Source of the DNA: UBA10649 sp963700255
GTDB lineage: Bacteria > Actinomycetota > Actinomycetes > S36-B12
Reading direction: 5' to 3'
Length of the DNA: 64,000 nucleotides
Assembly (NCBI GenBank): GCA_963700255.1
Contig: CAVOWW010000024.1
Span: forward strand, 270,048-334,047
Shown here: piece by piece, positions 40,371 to 49,088 of the stretch
How positions within the stretch are numbered: the first letter of the stretch is position 1
Layout: the number at the start of each line of letters is the position of its first letter
The notes under the pieces: generated by a model
What the model saw: the letters and a program-made list of their open reading frames with translations, nothing else
What the model was told of the DNA's origin: nothing
Databases searched by the model: none
Position numbers and translations under genes: made by a program

Positions 40371-41938
40371 CCACCCCCGTTCGCCGGTTCCGTCTCCTGA
40401 CACAGGTCGTGGCAGCCGCCCTCGCTCTCGGCGTCGGGGTGCTGGTGGCGGCGCCACCGGCGTCGGCCGCCCGACCGCCCATCGTCATCACCGTGCCCCC
40501 CGAGGCGCCGGCCTACGCCTCGTTCCCGATGACCGTCCAGATCCCTGCGACGGCCAAGCCTGTCCGCCGCTCGGCGACCTTGACGGTGTCCCGGGACGGG
40601 ACCTCCTTCACGCCCGTCAGCACGTGGGCGGTGGCGCGCGGCGGTGGCCGCAAGGCCTTCAGCGTCGATGCGGGCACGACCCCTGGCCGCGTGTGGTTCC
40701 GGGTCAACGTGACGGGGCGGGGCCTGGTGCCGCAGATCACGTCGGCCGGCGTGCGGATCACGAATCCCTACCGGCCGAGCGCGCCGGACAACGCCGACAT
40801 CCCGGAGTCCGGGGTGCCGGTGACGGCGGCCCTCTTCGGCAGCCATCCGATCGTCGGCAGCCCGGAGCATGCCGGCACGGTCCGGCTCTGGGACACGTCC
40901 ACCTCGTGGAACGCCATCGAGCGCTCGCGGGGCACCTACGCCTGGGCGGCCCTCGACCGTGCGGTCGCAGCGGCGGAGGCGGCCGGCCAGGAGGTCCTGC
41001 TCGTGCTCGGCGGGACACCCGAGTGGGCGGCCGTCGCGGCGGCGCCGGGCAGCGAGTTCGCCGGGACCGGGTCGTCCATGCCCATGACGGACCCAGCGCT
41101 GTTCGAGGACTACGTGCGTGCCGTGCTGAGCCGATACGGCGGACGCATCGCCGCGTACCAGATCTGGAACGAGGCGAACATCTCGCAGTTCTGGCGGGGC
41201 ACGCCGGAGCTGATGGCCGATCTCACGGCCCGCGCCTACGCCATCATCAAGCGGGAGCAGCCGGGGGCCATCGTCGTGGCGGCCTCGACGGGGTCACGAT
41301 GGGTCAAGGGCTTCACCGAGTTCTACCCGGAGTACCTGACCGCCCTGGGCGTCCTCGGCTGGCCCGTCGATGCCTACTCGGTCCACCTGTACCCGATGGC
41401 CGCCGGGACACCTCGCGACCGGACCTTCCTGCTCGGGCTCATGACCACGGCCCTGCGCATCGCCAAGGCTCCGACGAAGCCGATCTGGGAGACCGAGATC
41501 AACTACGGGATCACCAACCCCGGGACCGGCGAGGCCGCCCGGACCATCCCGGATGCAGAGGTCCCCAGCTATGTCGCGCGCACGTACCTGGACTCGCTGC
41601 GCTTCGGCATCGCCCGCAGCTACTGGTACGCGTGGACCCCGGAGTACCGGTTGCTCGGCATCCAGATGTGGAACGGCTACCTGGCGACCCGGGCCTTTGG
41701 CACGACCCGGGACTGGCTCGTGGGCGCGACCTTCAGCGGCTGCTCGACGACTGACGTGAGCGTCCTGTGCAACTTCGACCGGGGTGGCGCACCCTTCTAC
41801 GTCGCGTACACCGATGACGGTTCCGCTGCGTCCATCCCTGCGCCGGCAGGCAGCACCGTCGTCACGGGGATGGACGGGTCAGCCGTCCCCGCGGGCGCGC
41901 AGGTGGCCATCTCGGGCACTCCCGTCCGTATCTCCTGA
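40367..41938 (+). CDS. Secreted glycoside-hydrolase-like protein (GH39/clan A type)
   Basis: A 523-residue exported protein with a signal peptide (residues 1-35, core VVAAALALGVGVLVAAPPASA). Residues about 38-130 form an Ig-like beta domain. The main part is a TIM barrel like GH39/PslG: RLWDTSTSWNAIERSRGTYAW (about 165), the acid/base Glu in YQIWNEANISQFW (about 272), SVHLYP (about 340) and the probable nucleophile in IWETEINYG (about 378). The C-terminal 100 residues are beta-rich. Both catalytic glutamates are present. The substrate is a cell-surface polysaccharide by inference only. Confidence 0.82.
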   Translation: MTTPVRRFRLLTQVVAAALALGVGVLVAAPPASAARPPIVITVPPEAPAYASFPMTVQIPATAKPVRRSATLTVSRDGTSFTPVSTWAVARGGGRKAFSVDAGTTPGRVWFRVNVTGRGLVPQITSAGVRITNPYRPSAPDNADIPESGVPVTAALFGSHPIVGSPEHAGTVRLWDTSTSWNAIERSRGTYAWAALDRAVAAAEAAGQEVLLVLGGTPEWAAVAAAPGSEFAGTGSSMPMTDPALFEDYVRAVLSRYGGRIAAYQIWNEANISQFWRGTPELMADLTARAYAIIKREQPGAIVVAASTGSRWVKGFTEFYPEYLTALGVLGWPVDAYSVHLYPMAAGTPRDRTFLLGLMTTALRIAKAPTKPIWETEINYGITNPGTGEAARTIPDAEVPSYVARTYLDSLRFGIARSYWYAWTPEYRLLGIQMWNGYLATRAFGTTRDWLVGATFSGCSTTDVSVLCNFDRGGAPFYVAYTDDGSAASIPAPAGSTVVTGMDGSAVPAGAQVAISGTPVRIS

Positions 41939-41968
41939 CACCGGCACGGCACTGAAGGGCGGGGACTG

Positions 41969-42787
41969 ATGGACGAGCAGGAGAAGGCTGTCGAGCAGGG
42001 CATCATCCAGGAGATCGAGCACGAGGTGACCACCCGCGTCATCGACTTCGAGGACCCTCGCCAGGAATGGCGCCGGCTCATCTCCGAGGTGGTCGGCACC
42101 TTCTTCCTGGTGCTCGTGGCCGCCGGCGGAGGGATGATGGGCGCGGCCTTCGACAACTCCATCGGGCGGGTGGCGGCAGTCGTGGCTCCCGGCCTCATGG
42201 TCATGGCGATGATCATGTTCATGGGCAAGGTCTCCGGGGCGCACTTCAATCCGGTGGTGAGCATCGCCTTCGCGCTGCGTCAGGACTTCCCATGGCTCCG
42301 GGTTCCCGGGTACGTGGTGGCGCAGGTGGCGGGCGGCATCCTCGCCGTCGTCTTCCTGCAGGCCGTGGTCGGCGTCTCCGCCTCGCAGGGCGGCACCTAC
42401 CCGGCGGCCACGACCACGCATCTCGCCGCGTTCTGGATGGAGGCCATCCTCACGTTCGGCCTGCTGAGCGTGATCCTCGGCACCGCGTCGGGCGCGCAGA
42501 ACATCGGCATCATCGGCGCCATGGGCGTCGGTGGGTACATCGCCCTGGCCGGGCTGTGGGCGAGCCCGCTGTCGGGAGCCTCGATGAACCCCGGGCGCTC
42601 GTTCGCCCCCGACCTGGTGTCCGGCGACTACACCGCCCTGTGGGTGTACGTGGCAGGACCGCTGCTGGGCGCTGTCGTCGCAGTCTTCTTCGCCTGGGTG
42701 CTGCGCGGCCCGGGTGGGGGCAAGTCCGGCTCGATGGCCGCCCAGGGCGCGCTCCACACCGACATCACGGCGCCCGACAAGGCCTGA
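41969..42787 (+). CDS. Aquaporin/MIP family channel
   Basis: A 272-residue channel with six membrane helices and two half-helices. The first signature loop reads SGAHFNPVV and the second SGASMNPGRS, so the usual NPA pairs are NPV and NPG. A 38-residue, acidic cytoplasmic N-terminus (DEQEKAVEQGIIQEIEHEV) precedes the first helix, longer than in most members. The arginine after the second motif (NPGRS) that filters polar solutes is kept. It may pass water or small solutes; a glycerol role with glpK is possible but unlinked. ATG has GGCGGGGACTG just upstream. Confidence 0.88.
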   Translation: MDEQEKAVEQGIIQEIEHEVTTRVIDFEDPRQEWRRLISEVVGTFFLVLVAAGGGMMGAAFDNSIGRVAAVVAPGLMVMAMIMFMGKVSGAHFNPVVSIAFALRQDFPWLRVPGYVVAQVAGGILAVVFLQAVVGVSASQGGTYPAATTTHLAAFWMEAILTFGLLSVILGTASGAQNIGIIGAMGVGGYIALAGLWASPLSGASMNPGRSFAPDLVSGDYTALWVYVAGPLLGAVVAVFFAWVLRGPGGGKSGSMAAQGALHTDITAPDKA

Positions 42788-42791
42788 ACAA

Positions 42792-43241
42792 CTAGATCTG
42801 GTACTCCGGCGCATCCGGCAGCAGTCCGGCGACGGCCGGGTAGTGCTGGTCGGCGACGGCCGCTGCGAACGCCCAGAAGCGGTCGTAGCCGGGGATCGCG
42901 GCGATCTCTGCGTCGGTCCTCACCAGGAAGTGCAGGTGCCGGACGGCATGGCAGCCCACGGGCAGGGCCTCGAGGTCGAGGGCTGAGAATCTCCGCACCG
43001 CATGGTCATCGACGACCGAAGCCGCCGCTGACCGATCCGGGAACACGTGCACGAAGGTGAGGATGACGCCCCGGGGCGCCCAGCGCCACGAGGTCGAGTG
43101 CATGAAGGCGCCGGGGTAGGCGTCTGCGGCGATCTGCACCGGGTCGGCGAGGGGTGGCAGCGATGACACCTCGGTCAGCAGGGCGAGCAGGCCCGTGTCA
43201 TCGATGCGCATGACGAGGTGCTCGAGCAGCACCTCGTTCAC
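42792..43241 (-). CDS. Protein of unknown function
   Basis: A 149-residue soluble protein starting at GTG 43241 with AAGGA 9 nt upstream. Sequence features are a helical start (NEVLLEHLVMRIDDTGLLALLTEV), then GAFMHSTSWRWAPRGVILTFVHVFPD, CHAVRHLHFLVRTDAEIAAIPGY and a C-terminal helix AFAAAVADQHYPAVAGLLPD. No known domain is recognised; the alternating strand/helix content suggests a small alpha-beta fold. It converges on the aquaporin with 4 bp between stops, and is divergent from the GNAT gene. Confidence 0.6.
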   Translation of the reverse strand: MNEVLLEHLVMRIDDTGLLALLTEVSSLPPLADPVQIAADAYPGAFMHSTSWRWAPRGVILTFVHVFPDRSAAASVVDDHAVRRFSALDLEALPVGCHAVRHLHFLVRTDAEIAAIPGYDRFWAFAAAVADQHYPAVAGLLPDAPEYQI

Positions 43242-43295
43242 GGCATGGCATCCTTCGTTCGCATCGGGCGATTCTGGCACTGGTTGGATGGCGGC

Positions 43296-43832
43296 ATGGT
43301 GACCGCTCTCCCCGAGGTGCCCGAACCGACCGCCCGGCTCACGTTCCGCCGCTGGCGGGAGTCTGATGCACCCGTCATCCTCGACATGTACTCCAGACGA
43401 GAGGTGTACCGGTTCCTCGGGTCGGTGCCCATGCCGGTGCATGACCTCGAGGAGGCGCTGTCGCGCATCGAGGGGCGCAATGCGCGAACGCATGGACTCG
43501 ACGGGATCTGGGCCATCGTTCGTGCGGACGACGAGACCGTGGTCGGCACCGTGCTGCTCGTGCCGCTGACCCGGACGGACGGGGAGCCCAGCGATGTCCA
43601 CGAGATCGGCTGGCACCTCCACCCCGACGCCTGGGGGAGGGGCTACGCGACGGAGGCGGCGGGCTCGGTCATCGCCCGGGCGCGCGCGGGTGGCCTGGGC
43701 GAGGTGCGCGCGGTCGTGTACCCGGACAACGCGGCCAGCCATGCCGTATGCCGCAGGCTCGGCATGACGCAGCTGGGGCTGACCGGCGAGTGGTACAACG
43801 TCGAGGTCGTGGAGTACCGCCTCGCGCTCTGA
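43296..43832 (+). CDS. GNAT-family N-acetyltransferase (RimJ/RimL type)
   Basis: A 178-residue acetyltransferase: TARLTFRRWRESDAPVILDMYS opening, VVGTVLLVPL (strand 4), EIGWHLHPDAWGRGYATEAAGSVIARA with the acetyl-CoA loop (about 110-135) and the DNAASHAVCRRLGMTQLG block. The pattern matches the Acetyltransf_3 group that modifies ribosomal proteins or small molecules. ATG 43296 is chosen because upstream in-frame codons overlap the divergent gene's start. Confidence 0.87.
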   Translation: MVTALPEVPEPTARLTFRRWRESDAPVILDMYSRREVYRFLGSVPMPVHDLEEALSRIEGRNARTHGLDGIWAIVRADDETVVGTVLLVPLTRTDGEPSDVHEIGWHLHPDAWGRGYATEAAGSVIARARAGGLGEVRAVVYPDNAASHAVCRRLGMTQLGLTGEWYNVEVVEYRLAL

Positions 43833-43843
43833 GCGGTCCTCGG

Positions 43844-44514
43844 TCAGCCCTCGGCGGGACTGACCCGGCCGTCGACGAGATGGATCACGGTGTCGCACAG
43901 TGCGGCGAGATCGAGGTCGTGGGTGGCGATGACCACCGCGGACCCGGCGTCGGCCTCCGATCGGAGCGCGGCGAAGATGGCGGCGGCCGTTGCCGCGTCG
44001 AGCTCGGCGGTGGGCTCGTCGGCGACGAGGAGCCCCGGACGCACGCCCAGCGCGCGAGCCACCGCCACGCGCTGCCGCTGCCCGCCCGAGAGCTCCTCGG
44101 CGAGCCGGTCAGGGACCTCGGCGAGTCCGGCTCTCGCCAGGGCGTCCGCCGCCCGGCTCCCGATGTCGGCCGAGTCCGTGCCCATCAGCTGCAGGGGCAG
44201 CTCCACGTTCTCGGCGGCAGTGAGGGTGGGCAGCAGGCAGTAGCCCTGGAACACGACGCCCGCGTGCCGTGCGCGATCGCGCGGCGCGATCTCGCCGCTG
44301 TCGGGTTCGATCACGCCCGCGAGGACGGACAGCAAGCGTGGACTTCCCGGAGCCTGAGGGACCGGTCACCGCCAGGATCCTGCCCGGCGCGAGGTCGACA
44401 TCGATGCCCTCGATCAGCGGGATCCCGGCCCGCACCACTCCCACTCCGCGGGCATCGACCTCCACGCCGGTGCGCGGATGCGCCGGAGGCAGGTGTGGCT
44501 GGTCGACTCGTCAT
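43844..44514 (-). pseudogene. ABC transporter ATPase 2 (MacB-like), two apparent +1 frameshifts
   Basis: The downstream ATPase of the ABC operon. The intact part reads from 44332 on (LSVLAGVIEPDSGEIA, VVFQGYCLLP Q-loop, LSGGQRQRVAVARAL signature, LLVADEPTAELD Walker B, ATHD switch). The N-terminal part with Walker A GPSGSGKSTL reads in a different frame (44465-44340). One extra base at 44333-44335 restores GKSTLLSVLAG. The likely ATG at 44514-44512, overlapping the upstream TGA, needs another single-base removal near 44504-44511 to reach the MEVDARGVGVV frame. So it is either decayed or mis-sequenced; otherwise a normal ATPase of about 220 residues. Confidence 0.75.
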
Positions 44515-45370
44515 TCGGCACCCCTCCGTCTCGAGTCGCACGCTGTCCCCGTCCCGCTCGACCACGACCTGCGTCCCTGGGTGGCCAGTCCGCGAAGAGC
44601 TCATCCGGCAGGTGCACGCTGCCGTCGCGGTCGATGACGACGAAGTCCTCGTCGCCCGCCTCCTCGAGGCCGATCCGGCCGTAGCGCATGGAGACGGCGC
44701 GGCCGAGGTGGGCACCGACCTCGGCGTCATGCGTCACGACGATGATCGTCGTCCCGAAGAGCTCGTTCACGACGTCCAGCAGGCTGAGCACCGCCTCGCG
44801 TCCGTCGTGGTCCAGCTGCGATGTCGGCTCGTCGGCCAGCAGCAGGCCGGGGCCGTTGGCGACGGCGACCGCGAGCGCGACCCGCTGCTGCTCGCCCCCG
44901 GCGAGCAGCGGGATCGGCCGATCGGCCACTGACCCAAGCCCAAGGCCGTCCAGCAGCTCGAGCGGCGTGAGCAGGTCGCGCCGTCGACTGCGGGGAACCG
45001 AGCGGTGGGCGAAGCGGATGTTGTCGACCGGAGTCCCGTACGGCAGCAGGTTGCGGGCCGCGCCTTGGAGGACGAAGCCCACGCGCTGGGCGCGCATGCG
45101 CAGGAGGGCTCGCTCAGACAGCCCGCCGAGCGGGTCGTCGCCGATCCAGACCTGGCCTGCGCTGGGGGGGATCAGCCCGCCCAGCATGCCGAGGAGCGTC
45201 GACTTCCCGGAGCCCGAGGGTCCCAGCAGTGCCACCCTCTCCCCAGGCTCGATCTCGAGGTCGACTCCTCGGACGGCGACCACGTCCAGGTCGCCCGTCC
45301 GGTAGATGTGCACGAGCTCCTCGCACCGGACGGAGAGGCCGGCGCGACTGCCGGATCGGGGGGTGCTCAT
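44511..45370 (-). pseudogene. ABC transporter ATPase 1 (MacB/LolD-like), frameshifted near its C-terminus
   Basis: ATPase with all motifs in frame from ATG 45370: Walker A GPSGSGKST (about 53-61), Q-loop VGFVLQGAARNLLP, signature LLAGGEQQRVALAVAV (LAGGEQ in place of LSGGQ), Walker B LLLADEPTSQLD, VTHDAEVGAHLG. After ELFADWPP the coding character moves to the next frame (GTQVVVERDGDSVRLETEG) and then again, to end at TGA 44511-44513. One extra base each at 44579-44581 and at 44521-44524 would give a protein of about 286 residues with a C-terminal beta domain. Start overlaps the permease stop (ATGA). Confidence 0.75.
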
Positions 45371-48300
45371 TCCTGCACCTGCCTGAGGAGGTCGGGGGTC
45401 GCCCGCCGCGCCGTACTGCGCGCGCTGACGTCGGAGATCACGGCGAGCAGTCCGAGGACGGCGGCGGTCAGGACGAGGACCGGGAGCCACGCCGGTCCGT
45501 ACCACGCCGGTTGTGCATCCGCGCCGGACGCGTCGAGCAGGGCCGGGAGGGCGGCCCCCGCCGCGACGAGCCCCGACACCAGCCCCAGCGCCACGCCGAC
45601 GCCGATCAGGGCAAGCAGCTCGCGTCGCCCGGATCGCACGAGCAGCGCATGCGAGGCGCCGAGCGCCTGCAGTGCCGACAGCTCGTACGCCCGGCGGCGG
45701 ATCATGATGAAGGAGTGGGCGAGGAGGGTTCCTGCCGCCAGCCCGAGCGCGATCAGCGCGGTGATCACGAACAGCCGCAGGGCCAGGGCCTCACTGCTGC
45801 GCTCCAGCTCGGACAGCCGCTGGTCGACGGACTCCTCGGCCATGACCGTGAGCCCGGCCCCCTCCAACTCGGCGCGGAGTGCTGCGGGGGCATCCTCGGC
45901 GAGCCACACCTGGTAGACCATCGGTCCCGCTGCCGCACCGGTCATGGCGATCGCGTACGAGAGGTCGGCCAGCGTGCCCTGGCTCCCGAGTCGCGGCAGC
46001 AGTCCGAACCCGCCGGACTCGGTGGGGACGAAGCGTCCATCCAGTCCGGCCACCCGGTTCGACCCAGCGTCCCCCGCGGCCGCGTCGGAGCCGCTGCCCT
46101 GCACGACAGGCAGGGCAGCGGGATGATCGGCGACCTCGATGCCGGCATCACCTCGGTCGATCCGGACGCGGAGGGCGAGCCGGCCGGCGTCGGCGGACTC
46201 GACCTCTGCACCTCGCTCGATCGGGACGGTTGTCGCGGCCATGCCGGGGCGCCAACCCGCGTCGCCGGGTGCCGACAGGTCGACGGGTCCGTCCGCGTCG
46301 ACCGCGTCGCTGAGGACGACGGTGGCGTCGAGGCTGGACGAGGGGACGTCGATCGGCTGGCGAAGGGTGAAGCCCTGCAGGGTGCACGGGGCCTCGAGGC
46401 ACATGGGCAGCGCGGCCGTGGCGGAGCCGCTCCCGTCGGGAAGTGAGCCGAGCGTGACCTCGGACGGCTGTCCGTTGGAGTCGCGGACCACGGCCCCAAG
46501 GGCGACCTGTGCATCGCCGTCGGCGCGATCGAGGGTCGTGTCGACGGACAGGCTGCCCCGGATGGGCACGGGCTGTGCAGGCGGATCCGGTCGGAGCCAG
46601 GACACGGTGTCCGCCATCGAGCGTCCGATCGACGCGGGGTCCCACATGGAGACGGCAGCGAGTCGGGTGCTGTCGACGGCCAGTAGACCGCCCTGGCCGT
46701 TGCTCACCGTCACCGCGGCCATGGCCTCGTTCCCCGTGGGATCGGCGGCGTTCACGGCGGCCAGCAGGGCGCCGGGCGACGAGGCCCGCACCTGGAGCAC
46801 GGTCGATGCGCCGACAGAGGAGCGCGCCTGCTCGGCGCGGTTGCTGGAGGCCACCGCCCAGCCATCCACGGCGAAGACGGCCAGCCCCACGGCGAGGGAG
46901 AGCAGGACCAGGATCCGCAGCCCGGTGGGCCGCCGAGCGATGTTCCGGGAGGCGAGGAAGGAGGCGACGTTCGCCGAGCGGCGGGTCCGCGAGACGCTCG
47001 CCCGAGCCAGGTAGGGCATGGCCCGGGCCGCGAGGAGTCCGGCGGCGAGGGCGATGAGTCCCGGTGCCAGGAGGGCGAGCACGTCCGACTCGCCGCGGTT
47101 GAGCTGGTAGACGCCGGTGACAGCGAGGGCGACCGCGATGGCATCGACCGCCGCGGACCTGGCCAGGCGAGCGCGTCGGCCGCCGCTGCGCCTCAGCTGG
47201 TCCAGCACCGGTGCGGTCAGGATCCCCCGAGCAGCGAGCGCCGCGGCTGCCGCACCACCCAGGAGGCACAGGACGAGTGCACCGAGCGTCAGGGGCGTCA
47301 GGGTCACCTCTGCGCCGGGAGCGAGGTACCGGTCGGTGAGCAGGAGATCGACGCCGTACGCGATGAGCAGTCCGACCGGGGCCGCCAGCAGGAGGAGGAG
47401 AACAGGTTCCGCGAGCCCGAACGCCACGGTGGATCGAGGGCTCATGCCACGGAGCTTGGCCAGGGCGATCTCGCCGGCGCGTTCGTCGCTCATCGCCGAC
47501 ACGATGAGGAACAGGACGAACCAGGAGAGCATCACCAGCTGGACCGTGACGGCGAACGAGGCGGCAGCCACTCCCGTTCGCTGGGGCTCCAGCTCAGCCA
47601 GGAATTCCGTGAGTCCGCTGGTCGCGACGGTGCGCGGTCCCTGTCCCTCAGGTGCGCTGGTGTTGTCGGTGGCCGCCAGCACGGCGGTGGTCAGGAGTGG
47701 CAGGTCGCCGAGGTGCACGGTCGTCGGATCGAGGGGTCGGAAGCTGGCGGCGGTGACGTCGCCGCGACTGGCCTCGAGGGTGGACTGGTCGACGAGGATC
47801 TCGTCCAGGCGGTCGGGCTCGCCCTTGGCGCTCCCCGGCTGGGCCTGCTCGGGGTTGCCCAGCCCCCAGACGCGTGGATCCGCCGTGACGGGATCGTAGG
47901 TCCCGACGAGCCTGACCGTGTCTGCGGCCACGTCGGAGCTGATGCCCAAACGGAGGTCGTCGCCGAGGACGAGGCCCCCCTCGGCGGCCGTGCGCGCGGA
48001 GACCATCGCCTCACCGGCCGCGTCCGGGCAGCTGCCCTCGACGACCGTCACCGCCTCGCACTGGCCGCGATGCCAGCCGACCGCCGCCGTTCCGAGCAGC
48101 TGGCCCTCGATGGAGGGCGAGCCGTTGCGCACGCTGTACGACAGGGTCCCGGGCAGGAACCACGGGTCGAGCCCGGGGTCGGCCGAGCGCCCTGTCACCA
48201 CGTCGAGGATCTCGGCCGGGGTGAACTGGGTCTGGCCCGCGACGGAGCCACGCGTCTCGACCCCCGTCGTCACTGGGGGTGCGCCCGCCAGGCCCGCGCG

Positions 48301-48441
48301 CACGAGGGAGTCGGCGGCGCTCTGCGCGTAGAGGGGGCCGAGTGCCGATCCGGCCATCGCGACGACGGCCACGAGGAACACGGTCAGGGATGCCCCGGAT
48401 CGCCACCTCAGCCCGCGCAGGGCCAGCCTCAACGACTCCAT
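45367..48441 (-). CDS. Large FtsX/MacB-like ABC permease
   Basis: A 1,024-residue permease, first gene of the ABC operon with the two ATPases. One N-terminal helix (about 17-37) is followed by a large extracellular domain, then three helices of an FtsX module (about 305-430: MLSWFVLFLIVSAMSDERAGEIALAKLRG, LLLLLLAAPVGLLIAYGVDLL), a second module with further helices (about 440-540), another large extracellular domain, and the final FtsX module (about 885-1000: LFVITALIALGLAAGTLLAHSF, LALIGVGVALGLVSGLVAA). Such type VII-like mechanotransmission exporters move lipids, peptides or drugs out or signal across the membrane. ATG 48441 is preferred over a longer frame. Confidence 0.87.
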   Translation of the reverse strand: MESLRLALRGLRWRSGASLTVFLVAVVAMAGSALGPLYAQSAADSLVRAGLAGAPPVTTGVETRGSVAGQTQFTPAEILDVVTGRSADPGLDPWFLPGTLSYSVRNGSPSIEGQLLGTAAVGWHRGQCEAVTVVEGSCPDAAGEAMVSARTAAEGGLVLGDDLRLGISSDVAADTVRLVGTYDPVTADPRVWGLGNPEQAQPGSAKGEPDRLDEILVDQSTLEASRGDVTAASFRPLDPTTVHLGDLPLLTTAVLAATDNTSAPEGQGPRTVATSGLTEFLAELEPQRTGVAAASFAVTVQLVMLSWFVLFLIVSAMSDERAGEIALAKLRGMSPRSTVAFGLAEPVLLLLLAAPVGLLIAYGVDLLLTDRYLAPGAEVTLTPLTLGALVLCLLGGAAAAALAARGILTAPVLDQLRRSGGRRARLARSAAVDAIAVALAVTGVYQLNRGESDVLALLAPGLIALAAGLLAARAMPYLARASVSRTRRSANVASFLASRNIARRPTGLRILVLLSLAVGLAVFAVDGWAVASSNRAEQARSSVGASTVLQVRASSPGALLAAVNAADPTGNEAMAAVTVSNGQGGLLAVDSTRLAAVSMWDPASIGRSMADTVSWLRPDPPAQPVPIRGSLSVDTTLDRADGDAQVALGAVVRDSNGQPSEVTLGSLPDGSGSATAALPMCLEAPCTLQGFTLRQPIDVPSSSLDATVVLSDAVDADGPVDLSAPGDAGWRPGMAATTVPIERGAEVESADAGRLALRVRIDRGDAGIEVADHPAALPVVQGSGSDAAAGDAGSNRVAGLDGRFVPTESGGFGLLPRLGSQGTLADLSYAIAMTGAAAGPMVYQVWLAEDAPAALRAELEGAGLTVMAEESVDQRLSELERSSEALALRLFVITALIALGLAAGTLLAHSFIMIRRRAYELSALQALGASHALLVRSGRRELLALIGVGVALGLVSGLVAAGAALPALLDASGADAQPAWYGPAWLPVLVLTAAVLGLLAVISDVSARSTARRATPDLLRQVQE

Positions 48442-48528
48442 CGGCCGCAGTCTGTCACCACGACGCTGCCGTGGGCCGGCTAACCGCACCCGATCCGGAC
48501 CGGACCCATGCGGGGGTGAGGCGATCGG

Positions 48529-49011
48529 TCAGGCGCCGATCTCGGCGGCCTCGCCGGCGGTGATGCGCAGCAGCTCGTCGTACGAGGTCGGGAAGACATA
48601 GTGCGGGTGGCCGCCCGCCGCCCACACCTCGTCGTAGCGCGAGAGCGCGATGTCGACGATCGTGCGCAGCGGGTGCGGATGCCCGACCGGCGCGACGCCC
48701 CCGATCGCGAAGCCCGTGGCCTTGCGGACCTCGTGCGCGGTGGCCTTGGAGATGTCGTTCACCTCGAGGATGGCCGCGAGCTGCATGGTGTCGACGCGAT
48801 GGCCTCCCGAGGCCACGACCAGCACGGGCTCGCCGTCGGCCAGGAAGATCAGCGAGCTGGCAATCTGCCCGACCTCGATCCCCAGGGCGTCCGCCGCCTC
48901 CTTGGCCGTGCGCGCGCTGTCGTCGAGGGCCCGGACCTCGCCACGGGCACCGAGCAGGGCGAGTGCCTTGCGGACCTTGATGACGGACTGCTGCTCGGTG
49001 ACCTGACTCAT
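48529..49011 (-). CDS. YbaK/ProX-type aminoacyl-tRNA editing protein
   Basis: A 160-residue trans-editing domain. The conserved blocks are TAKEAADALGIEVGQIASSLIFLADGEPVLVVASGGHRVD (about 35-75, with the substrate-pocket lysine replaced in part), AHEVRKATGFAIGGVAPVGHPHPLRTIVD and DEVWAAGGHPHYVFPTSYDELLRIT. Members hydrolyse mischarged Cys- or Ala-tRNAPro. A TAGCCT box 6 nt upstream of ATG 49011 indicates a leaderless mRNA. Confidence 0.9.
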   Translation of the reverse strand: MSQVTEQQSVIKVRKALALLGARGEVRALDDSARTAKEAADALGIEVGQIASSLIFLADGEPVLVVASGGHRVDTMQLAAILEVNDISKATAHEVRKATGFAIGGVAPVGHPHPLRTIVDIALSRYDEVWAAGGHPHYVFPTSYDELLRITAGEAAEIGA

Positions 49012-49017
49012 GACGGG

Positions 49018-49023
49018 AGGCTA
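49018..49023 (-). promoter_or_regulatory. -10 box, leaderless start of the YbaK-type gene
   Basis: TAGCCT on the minus strand, 6 nt before ATG 49011. Confidence 0.5.
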
Positions 49024-49088
49024 TCGTCGTCCCCACGCCAGAGTGCGACGGCACGAGGCCTCGGGCGATGGGGCGAGGGAAGGTCGCG

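Noticed and set aside
44330..44585. Programmed ribosomal frameshifting in the ABC ATPase genes
   Set aside because: Four separate shifts of the same sign without a slippery heptamer or conserved stimulatory structure; error or decay is simpler.
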